A DNA stretch of 64,000 bases, taken from NCBI GenBank assembly GCA_947284805.1, contig OX369282.1, positions 4,391,001 through 4,455,000 on the forward strand. The letters are read 5' to 3'. The notes under the pieces are model-generated. The model was not told the DNA's origin, did no database searches, and was given only the letters and a program-made list of their open reading frames with translations. The stretch's first letter is position 1; the number at the start of each line of letters is the position of its first letter. The stretch comes from Coleophora flavipennella (taxonomy: Eukaryota > Arthropoda > Insecta > Lepidoptera > Coleophoridae). Positions 10,036 through 22,000 of this stretch are shown piece by piece. A program made the position numbers and the translations under genes.

Positions 10036-13000
10036 GTAAGTAGTGGAATCTTCCATTAACTAGTTGTTATGTAGGTAAGTAAGTAAAATACATGTTTTTT
10101 GAGCCAAACAAGTTTGTACAAAATCTAGATTTTTGTGTGACTACGACACGCGGCGCGAAGTCTGATCCAACCAATGCTAAGACAAATATGATAATGGATA
10201 TTTAACCGACTTCCAAAAAAGGAAGAGGTTCTTAATTCGACTGTATGTTTTTATTGTGTGTTTGTTACGCATATCTTCGCAAATTGTGAAACGTTAATCA
10301 TGATTCTTTTTTTTTTATTCGGCGTATGTCTCCAAGATTTTTAAAAAAAATAAAAATCGGTTAAGTACTTTTTTTAAGAAAAGTAACTAAAAAAAAAGCA
10401 AAATTGTAGTAAGTTGTTGCGATTGAAGTCAGTTTTTTAACGTGTTGAGCGTTATAACACTTTAAACTTTCACGATTATTCATAATGACAAATTGAAAAC
10501 ATCAATACTTGCTCATTATGTTACATAAAATCACCCGTCCCGCTTTCAATTTGTCGTGTTAAGCGTTGTCAATTATTTCTTAGATAATAGGCTATTTTAC
10601 CGTATAAAAATACTGTTCAATAAATATCATTTCTTTTAGAACATCAAAAACACTTGCTCATTTAAAACATCAAACAATTTTTAATTTTATATTTATTAAA
10701 AATCTGTAAATTAGTTCGTAAAAGACTATGACATTTATGACGTCACTATGTCAGTAATGCGAACAATAGGGGATCGGACTGCAACAAAAATAAATTCTGA
10801 AATATGATTTCCTAAATTGCTCTCCTCTTGAAGTCTTAAAAAAACCTTGTTTTGTTTTTTCATCACGTCTTCAATTTTTAATTGATCAAATTCACAAAAT
10901 AAATTTGTCAATTACGCTAAAAATCTATTATTACGTCTTTGTGGGTTTTAGAAAAAAAAATTTAGAACAAAATTTCGTTTTTGACAGATCATAAAAAGTA
11001 ACTCAAATGACTTGCAGTCCGATCTCCTATTGAAGAACAAACTTTCGTTTTTACAGTTGATAAAAAGTTATTCAAGTGACTAGTGAGTAAAATACCGCAG
11101 TAATCTAAGTATTAGCAAAGTATATAAATTAGTACTAACATACGAGTACAGTATGGACACTCCCTGCGGCTCTCTAGATTGCGACCTCACCCCCTCGTCA
11201 CCCAGATTAATACAGATTGATTACAGTTTGGTTGTTTAACGTATAGGATTTGGCCGCCATTTTGTTTGTTCCGTCATTCCTTTTTTGAAATATCTTTTCT
11301 GGCCCGTTGCATGAAGTGTCCAGGGTATGGTATTAGACAGTCCCACCCCCGCCTAGTTGCATTCAACCGACAATCCATAATATTGCAAAAGCTTTATTAT
11401 CCAACTTCTAAAAGGAGTCATAATATCAGCCGAAAAATGTCCACTGCTGGACAAAGGCCACCCCCAAGGATTTCCACTGCAACCGGTCCTGCGCTGCCCG
11501 CCTCCAGCGGGTTCCCGCGACCTTTACCAGGTCATCGGACCACCGAGTTCCCAGTTCGTACTTCCTACTCTTCGTCTTCCGGTGCGCGGTCGCCACTTGA
11601 GAACTTGATTGTCCCAAGGGCCATCTTTTCTACAAGCTATATGCTCCACCCAATGCCACATAAGTTTAGCGATTCTGTGAGCTATGGCGGTTACGTTGGT
11701 TCTCCTCTTCTCGTAGGTACCTATGTAAGATAAGGATTTTTTTAATTCATAATTGGTAAGCCCTTTTCATCATCTCACCTGATGGTAAGTGACGATGATG
11801 CCGAAGATGCAAGCGGGCTTACCAAGATTCCCCAATGCAATGGAGAATTGGCTATTTTATCTTCAAGCCGGAACACATCAATTTTGTTAACATTGGTGTT
11901 TGGCGACAAGACTTACAATTATATAAGATGGTGGTAGCTGGCCAGGCGGGCATAGAAAATGCCCTACCACTAACCAAACCGAGTCTTACAAGTTGAACCC
12001 ACCGGTAATCGAACCCGCGACCTCCTGTTGCGAAGCGACTGGACTAACCATTACTCCACGGAGGCGGTTAAAACGTTAGCGTTAACGATAAATGGAAAAA
12101 AATAAACTGCTTCTTTGTCCTGCCGTTTTGCCATAATTTGCAGTCGGGTTTCTCGCTCTTCTGACCCAGGATACTCGATCCTTGATTGTCTTTTCAGGCA
12201 AATGGGATATCTTGAGGTCTCTTTGTATTTTAGACCACCAGGTTATTGGCGGGCTGCCTTTAATTTTCTTTTGTTCAGGAAGATCTAGTGCAATCTGTAC
12301 CACATGGTCATAGTACAAAGAAAGAATACTAGGTTATGTTAATGCAATGGTACATCGCGTGATTTGTATGTGTGCTCGTCAGCAGGCACGCACGCACACT
12401 ACAATAAAAAGAACGACTTCTTTTGCTTTTACTAAAGACCTACGCACGCACACTACAATAAAAAGAACGACTTCTTTCCTTTTACTAACGAAGTAATTCT
12501 AGTGTGCGTGCGTTCCAGCCGACGCGCACACATACAAACTGCACGATTTACCTATGTATGAAGATAACCTACTATTCTTTCTTTTTACTATGACATGGTC
12601 CTCTTTTCTTCTTTTGTCATGTCATGTTTTCTTCTTTTGTCAATGGAAAGAGCGTCAGTGGCGTAATGGCAAAGTCCGCTAACTCCTGTCCGGGAGGTCG
12701 TGGTTCGATCCTGCCACGACCGTACAAATGTGTTTTCGAATTTCGATTTCATATGTACATTTATCCGACACTCTACGGTGAAGGAAAACATCGTGAGGAA
12801 ACCTGCACACGAGTTTCTTCGCAGGCGCGCCTCGAAGGTTGTGTGTGAAGTCTACCAACCCGCACTGGGCCCGCGTGGTCGACTAATGCCCGATCGCCCT
12901 AATTCAGGGTAGGCTCGAGCCCCTCGGTGGGGACGTATGTAAGCTGATATGATGATCTTAATGGAATCTCTTAAACATATATAACTCAAAGGTGACTGAC

Positions 13001-16000
13001 TGACTGACATAGTGATCTATCAACGCACAGCCCAAACCACTGGACGGATCGGGCTGAAATTTGGCATGTAGATAGATGTTATGACGTAGGCATTCGCTAA
13101 GAAAGGATTTTGGGAAATTCCCACGGGAACCGCAAAAATCGGGATCTGCGCGAGCAAAGCTGCGGGCATCCACTAGTACATATATAAACTGATTCAAATA
13201 AAACGAAGGTAGGTAAATGTTTGATTTAGCACACGGCACTCTGCCCATCTTCCATTTTATATTTATTTAGCCAAGTATACCTACGTAGTAGGTAAATAGA
13301 TTACCTCGTTAACGTTTTGTGTTTAACTATTATATTAATCTGTGTTTTAGTTCTGTTAATTACCAACCTGATGTGTAACATTATACGTAAATGAAATAAG
13401 AACATTTATCAATGTTCTTTTATTAAGACTTAACACAGGTGTAACAAAAGCGTCGGTGGCTCAACCGGTAATGAATGACTCGGTAAAGCCATCGGTAAGT
13501 ATACGGACGTAAGTTTCGAAAAACTCATTGGTACATTGGCCGTCCGGATTTGAACCCGGAGCCTCTGGTTAGGAGGACCGAGTCGTTACCGGCTGAGCCA
13601 CCGACGACGCTTTTTTGAACCCCCAGTTCATCATATCAGCTCATATACGTCCCCACCGAGGGGCTCGAGCCTACCCCGAATTAGGGCGATCGGGCTTTAG
13701 TCACCTTTAGTCGACCACGCGGGCCCAGTGCGGGTTGGTCGACTTCACACACAACCTCCGAGTTTCTCCGCAGGCGTGTGCAGGTTTTCTCACGATGTTT
13801 TCCTTCACCGTAAGAGCGTCGTCGGATAAACGTACATATGAAATCGACTTTCGAAAACACATTGGTACGTGACAGGATTCGAACCGCGCCCTCCAGGACA
13901 GGAGGCGGCAGCCCTTAATTGCGTGCAAGTAGACTTACTCGAGTCTTTTTTTATTCACAATTGATAAACCCTTTACATTATATCACCTGACGGAAAATGA
14001 CGATGATTCCAAAGATGAAAGCGGGCTTACCAAAATTCCCCAGTGCAATGGGAAACTGGCTATAACAATATGAACACGTTTGGCGGCAAGACTTACATAA
14101 GATGGTGGTAGCTAGCCAGGTGGGCTTAGAAAATGCCCTTCCACCAACCAAACCGAGTCTTACAAAGTTAGACTCCGCCGGGAGTCGAACCCGCGACCTC
14201 CTGATATGAAGCTAATGGACTTAACCATTACGCCAGAGAGGTGGTTAAAACTTGACCCGTGGCAGTAAGCTAGATACCAATTTAGATAGGTAAGTATTAA
14301 GTACTGCTAGACTGTTTTTTAACCCGACTGCGCCAGAAAGGAGGGTTATGTTTTTGAGTGTATGTATGTAATGTATATTTCTTTGGCACGCCCTGTAGCC
14401 TAAACGGCTTGATGGATATTCGATTTCGAGGTATCGTTAGATTTGCCTTGATCCCGCGAGTGACATAGGGATACATTTTACCCGTCTAGCCCAAAAAAGG
14501 GGTTATTCATACTTGATGGATTTTGGAGAGTGAGGTGTCGTTAGTTTTTTTTTTAATCCTGTGATTGACTCAGGACTCATTTTTACCCGACTGGCTTAAA
14601 AATAGGAGTTAAGTTTTTATGTATTCGGGTTTTTTTAATTTTAATTAATTTCTAAAGTTTTATAATTAAGTACAGATATCATGACTGACCTCAGTTATCC
14701 TAACTTAGATAATAAAACTATAAATGTGATAGTGTGTTTGTTTGTTTGTCCTTTTTTTACGTCACAACGGAATAACGGATCGACCTGATGTTCGGTACAG
14801 AGGTTTTTAAGGGCCACCAGGAGGCTCGAGTTTCCATACAAACGTAGTTCTGCTTTAATACAAAAACTACATGCCAGATTGAATCCAAACTTTACAAATA
14901 TATTGAGGAGATACATATCGATGTTTGTAATTAGTTTTCAATGTACTAATATAAAACGGAAAAAAATAACAGCAGTTTCAAACTTTCAGTACAAAACTAA
15001 TTTAAGCCTTCGTTTAGTTACGTTAAAATTTACTACGATGAAAACTAATTAAAAACATCGATATGTGTTTACTCATTTCTTTAAAAAGTTTGGTTTCAAT
15101 CCTGCATGTAGTTTTTTTCATTAAAGCGGAACTACGTTTATATTTAAACTCGAGCCTCCTGGAGACTCTTAACGGGTGGGAAGTGACATAGGCTACTTTT
15201 TTTACGCCGCGTAAATTACATGGTCCAGCACAATTCGTAGGGAAACTAAATAGAACTCTTGTTTTACTTCTCTCACGGCAATGGAGCAATTTTTTGCACA
15301 GAGATAGTTGAGGAGGTGGGAAGTGACATAGAGACTACTAATTAGCATAGCCTGACACACTCGTAGTTCCCGAGGGTGTTGGAGAAAACTCATTTCCACG
15401 CTCGCTCACGTCGCAGGAGATTGACGTGATATCTACACAGATATAGATAAGGCATGAAAAGTGACAAAGACTATTAATTAGCATAGCCGGACATAGATCC
15501 TGAGGGTTCAGGAGAAAACTCATTTCTACGCTCGCGTACGTTGCAAGGGATTGACGTGATATTTACACAGAGATAGTTGAGGGGGTGGGAAGTGACATAG
15601 AGACTACTAATTAGCATAGCCTGACATAGTCGTAGTTCCCGAGGGTGTTGGAGAAAACTCATTTCATTTCTACTCTAGCGCACGTCGCGAGGGATTGACG
15701 TGATATTTACACAGATAAGGGATGAAAAGTGACAAACACTATTAATTAGCATAGACGGACATAGATCCTGAGGGTTCAGGAAAAAACACATTTCTTCGCT
15801 CGAGCACGTTGCAAGGGATTGACGTGATATTTACACAGATAAGGGATGAAAAGTGACAAAGACTTTTAATTAGCATAGCCGGACATAGATCCTGAGGGTT
15901 CAGGAGAAAACTCATTTCCACGCTCGTGCATGTCGCAAGGGATTGAAGTGATATTTACACAGATAAGGGATGAAAAGTGACAAAGACTATTAATTAGCAT

Positions 16001-19000
16001 AGCCGCACATAGATCCTGAGGGTTCAGGAAAAATCTCATTTCTTCGCTCGCGCACGTTGCAAGGGATTGACGTGATATTTACACAGATAAGGGATGAAAA
16101 GTGACAAAGACTTTTAATTAGCATAGCCGGACATAGATCCTGAGAGTTCAGGAAAAATCTCATTTCTTCGCTCGCGCACGATCCAAGGGATTGACGTGAT
16201 ATTTACACAGATAAGGGATGAAAAGTGACAAAGACTTTTAATTAGCATAGCCGGACATAGATCCTGAGGGTTCAGGAGAAAACTCATTTCCACGCTCGTG
16301 CATCTCGCAAGGGATTGACGTGATATCTACACAGATAAAGATAAAGGATGTAAAAGTGACAAAAACTATTATAATTAGCATAGCCAGACATAGATCCTGA
16401 GGGATCAGGAGAAAACTCATTTTCACGCTAGCGCATGTCGCAAGGGATTGACGAGATATCTACACAGATATAGATAAGGGATGAGAAAGTGACAAATACT
16501 ATTAATTAGCATAGCCAGACATAAATCCTGAGGGTTCAGGAGAAGACTCATTTCCACGCTCGCGCACGTTGAAAGGGATTGACGTGATATTTACACAGAT
16601 ATAGATAAGGGATGAAAAGTGACAAAGACTATTAATTAGCATAGCCGGACATAGATCCTGAGGGTTCAGGAGAAAACTCATTTCCACGCTCGCGACAGAA
16701 ATAAAAGACAGTCATAGAAACGATGTTCATACGGGCGAAGCTGCGGCAAAGTATATAGCTGCGCGTAAAAGTTAGTTTGGTATAAAAAATTGGTAGGAAA
16801 AAAACTTTGTATACCTGCAACATTTTTTCGGTCATGGTCCAGTTAGCTGATACCTATTTAAAAAGTTGCTTTATCACGTTTTGCCAAGGAGAGCGGAGAG
16901 TTTGTGATCATATTCATATGTGCATATTATAAACAACGCGAATCGGCCACGGTCAACCGGTTCGAGTTTATTTTTACATATATAATAGCAATTTATTATA
17001 CTACTAGGTTTTGCCCGCGGCTTCGCCCGCGTGGACATCGTTCTTAAGACTGTTTTTGAGGGTGCGTGGTGCGCGAGCGGAATTTTCTCCGGATCCCTAT
17101 CCCTGATCGAGATACTTTTATTCTGATTAGCAGTCTATATCACTTCTTACCCCCTCATCAACCAATTCTTTAATCACTTCAATCAGTTGCTCCCTTGGGA
17201 TGTCGACGTGCGCGAGCGTGGAAATGAGTTTTCCCCATATCCCTCGGGAACTATGTCAGGATATGCTAATTAGAAAATAGTCATTTGGCATCCCCTCAAC
17301 CATGTCTGTGAAAAAAATCACAACAATCCAGTTCAGCGATGTTAAATTAACCAATAAGATTTTTTTTTAATTCCCTCAGGAGATTAAAAGTAGCCTATAT
17401 CCTTCCCCATGACACAGGCTACCAGTATGCTAAATTTCATCAAGATTGGTCAAGGTGTTTAAGCGTGAAAAGGTAACAAATAAACAAACAAACACATTTT
17501 CACATATAAAATATTAACTAGTATTCCCGGCGAACTTCGTACCACCTTACACTTAGGGTTGCCAGGTCTTAAAACTAAATAGCCGGACATACCTGCCAGT
17601 TTAGCCGGACTTTTGGGTAAAAAAGCCGGACTCCCTAAATTATTAAAGCCCTCTTTAGACACCCCTAAATCAATCAGTCATGTTTACGGCTTTTATCGAG
17701 GTCCTAATCAGACTAAGAAACGCCGCCATAGTCTCATAAATACGACAGCACTCACCCGAAAGTCCAGGTGACTGGAAAAATCATTACACCTAAAAAGCCG
17801 GACAGGCCGGACACCTTCTATTTTGGCCGGACACGCATCCAAAAAGCCTAACACTGTCCGGCTTTATCCGGACGCCTGGCAACGCTACTTACACTACACT
17901 ACACTACCCTACCCTACCCTACGCTACACTACACTACACTATACTAAACAACACTACCCTACCCTATCTTACCCTACCTACCCTACCCTACATAAGAACC
18001 TTCTCCTGACAATAACGAACTCGACAAAAGAAGAATTAGCGAAATTGGTCCAGCCGTTCACGCGTGATGCCGTGACCAAGGGAAATAGGGATTCATTTTT
18101 ATATATATAGACTAGCTGTTCCGGCGAACTACGTACCGCCTTACATTACATTACACTGCCCTACCCTACCCTACACTACACTACACTACCCTACCCTACC
18201 CTACCCTACCCTACCCTACACTACACTACCCTACCCTACACTACCCTAACCTACACTACCCTACCCTACATACACTACACTACACTACCCTACACTACCC
18301 TACACTACCCTACACTACTCTACACTACACTACCCTACACTACACTACCCTACCCTACCCTACCCTACACTACCCTACCCTACACTACACTACCCTACCC
18401 TACATACACTACACTACCCTACCCTACACTACCCTACACTACACTACCCTACCCTACACTGCCCTACCCTAAAATAAAATAGATGTTGGCTGATTCTCAG
18501 ACCTACTCAATATGCTCACAAAATTTCATGAGAATCGGTCAAGCCGTTTCGGAGGAGTACGGGAACGAACATTGTGACACGAGAATTTTATATGTAAGAA
18601 TAAGGATTATACTCACATCTCCAGTGACTACATTATACAGTTGTAATAAGTAGGTATGCATACGAACTAGGTATGAAAAATTTGTTTACAATACAACAGG
18701 AAAAATATCTTAAATTATTGCCTCCCAGGATATGTAAGTATGTACACATTATACATATGAGAGTACATAAGAGGGTCACGGATGTCATCATGACAGAAGA
18801 TTTTACGTAAGTACGTGACCACTTCGATCGGCAACACGGGATTATGTTATTTGGTGATCATATGATAGAGTCCAGAAGCGGTTGGGCGCTTTTGTCGATA
18901 GTACCTACCTAGATAAGGGGGACAAAGACATAACAATTTGGTGACTGTCTCCTGCTTCCTGCGTACGCGGCTCTCGCGACCAATTGAGCAAGAACTTGGG

Positions 19001-22000
19001 CAGGGATACGCTAGTAGGTACTAAAATACAGGTTGTAACAAAATTGGTGTAGGTCCCGTTAACTGGGGCTTCTACTCATCATACTGAACAACTTTTGTTC
19101 TACGACTTTGCTGAAAACGTATAACATTTTTTTTATTCTTCATACAAATCGACCAGCTGATCGACCGATTTCGTGCATTTTAGTATGAAGGGTCCAAATT
19201 TTTTTTTGAGAATTGACTATGGGTTCCTTGGAGAAAGTTGTTGAGTATGACGAGTAGAACCCCCAGTTAACGGGACCTACACCAATTTTGTTACACCCTG
19301 TATACGCAAGCATTTGTGTGATGAGCAGATTTGTTTGCTCTGTGTCTGGGTAAATATATCTATATATGTATGTATTTAAACGTATATAAGTATGTATATC
19401 AGTGTCTGGTAGCCCATGTCACAAGGAATCCTACTTTGGGGCCAGATGACCATGTGTGATTTGTCCCAGAGTATTTATTTATTTATTTAATAAATAAAAA
19501 AATAAATATTTACGGATTAATTAATTGATTAATCCCTGCCACAGTATATACAGGGTGTAACATACAGGTGTGGCGATACTTAAGGTGGGTAACAAAAGTT
19601 GTTCAGTTTGATGAGAAACTGAACAACTTTTGTTCTAAGACTTTGCTGAAAACGCGATTTTGACGTTACAACGTCTAATAAATCGATGGACACCGGCCGC
19701 ATTCACGAAAAGGATAACTTATTGTTCCGTTATAGTTATAACGTAAACACGTTAAACTATCGTCCGTAAACCGACTTTACAGACAACCAATTTTTTTTTG
19801 GACTTTTCATACAAAACCGGCCGATCAGCTGATTGATTTGTATGAACAATACGGAAAATCGCGACTTCAGCAAAGTTGTAGAACAAAAGTTGTTCAGTTT
19901 CATGAGTACAAACCCACCTTAAAGTATCGCCATACCTTTATGTTACACCCTGTATATACTGTGGCATGGATTAATCCGTTACCCGAGTTCGAACACGTCA
20001 TTCGCAAATTGAGCTACTAAATCTACTGTGAGTTTGTTGGGGAAAACTTTTCTGGTTTATGAATAGAACATTATAAATTATAATTTCGGTGGCTTAACGG
20101 CTAGGTACGGTCGTGGCTCGAATCTTGCCACGTACCAATGTGCTTTCGTATTTAGATTTCATATGACGTTTATTGCTCTTACGGTGAAGGAAAACATCGT
20201 GAAGAAACCTGCACACGCCTGCGATGAAACTCGCAGGTTGTGTGTGAAGTCGACCAACCCGCACTGGGCCCGCGTGGTCGACTAAGGCCCGATCGCCCTA
20301 ATTCAGGGTAGGCTCGAGCCCCTCGGTGGGGACGTATATGAGCTGACATGATGATGATGAAATTATAACTTAATAAAACTTTTATAGTCATCCTAATCAT
20401 CGTAACAGTCTCCGGCAAGGTATTCCACAACAACCAGCCCTGCGCTGTCACATCCAGCGCCTTCCTGTGACCTTCGCCTGGACCTCGATCTACCATTTAT
20501 AGGTTTGTCTACAGTACGGTCTCCGATACGCAGTCGCCACTCGAGAATCTTGCTGCCCCCAACGGCAGTCTTAATAAAACTGTTAGATCTATCATCATTA
20601 TCATCATATCAGTCGAAAGATAATAGAAAATGCTTAACATAAAGGCCTTTCCACAAGAATTTCCACGACAACCGGTCAGCGCTAATGGCATTCAACGCTT
20701 TCTTTCCGTGAACACATCCCGGACACTGCATACAACGGTCGTGAAATGATATTTCTAAAATAAAATGACGGAGCAAACAAAATCACGGCGAAATCCTGTA
20801 CGTTTGAGAACCAAACTGTAACCAATCTGTAACAATCTGGGTGACGAGGGGGTGAGTTCAGAATCTAGAGAGCGGCAGGGAGTGTCCATACTGTATATTA
20901 GTTCTAATATACAGGGTTTAACAAAATTGGTTTAGGTCCTGTTAACTATGGGTTCTACTCGTCATGCTGAACAATTTTCTCCAAGGAATCCATAGTGAAT
21001 TCTAAAAAAAAAATTGGACCCTCCATACTAAAGTGCACAAAATCGGTCGATCAGCTGATCGATTTGTATGTAGAGTAAAAAAAATTGCGTTTTCAGCAAA
21101 GTCATGCAACAAAAGTTGTTCAGTAACATGAGTAGAAGCCCCAGTTAACGGGACCTACACCAATTTTGTTACACCCTGTATATACTTTGCCGTGAACTTC
21201 AACAGGTCGTCTCAGTCCATCGAGTGGGAGGCCTTCCTACGCTATATCTTCCGATGCACGGTCGCTACTCGAGAACTATACTACCCCAACGACCATCTTA
21301 ATAAAACTGTTACCATTATCTCTGTTACAGGTACCGTTACAAATCTACTTTGCGTGGCCGTCGTGTTCTACGTCGTCGCGTATACCGAGGCTTGTAAGCA
21401 TACTTCCTTAAATAATATATACTACCTAGCTTTTGCCAGCGGCTTTGCTCGCGTCAACATAGTTTCTATGACTGTGTTAGCGGGTACGCAGTGGCGAGAC
21501 ACAAGCGACTCGCGAGCGTGGAAAAAAGTAGCCTATGTATTAATCCAGGTCCTAATCTGTCTACCTGCCAAATTTCATCCAGATCCGTTTATCTGTTGTG
21601 GCGTGAAAGAGTAAACAAACATCCATACATACAAACTTTCGCGTTTATAATATTAGTAAGGATTTATCAGTACAAGAAAGAAGCACAGGTTCATAGACGT
21701 GAGTTATCTCCAGATCCCTCAAGAACTATATCGGGCTATTTTGATTGTGGTCAATGTCACTTCCCACTCCCTCAACTAATTCTATATACAAAAAAACACT
21801 TCAATCCGTTGCTCCGTTGCGACGCCGACGACGTACGCGAGCGTGGAAATGAGTTTTTCTCAGATCCCTCGGGAACTACGTCAGGATATGATTCTTAGTA
21901 AATTGTGTAATTCCCCACCTCTTCAACCATCTCTGTGCAAAAAATTACAAAGATCCATTGTTCCGTTGCGATGTTAAATTACTTTACCAAAAAAAAAGAG

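Noticed and set aside
15341..16690. CRISPR-like or gene-family array
   Set aside because: Units are contiguous 124-136 bp tandem repeats without unique spacers. The similar minus-strand frames arise from the repeat itself.
18140..18475. Telomere-like repeats
   Set aside because: Insect telomeres are (TTAGG)n; here the pentamers are TACCC and TACAC mixed, and they lie inside a dispersed repeat.
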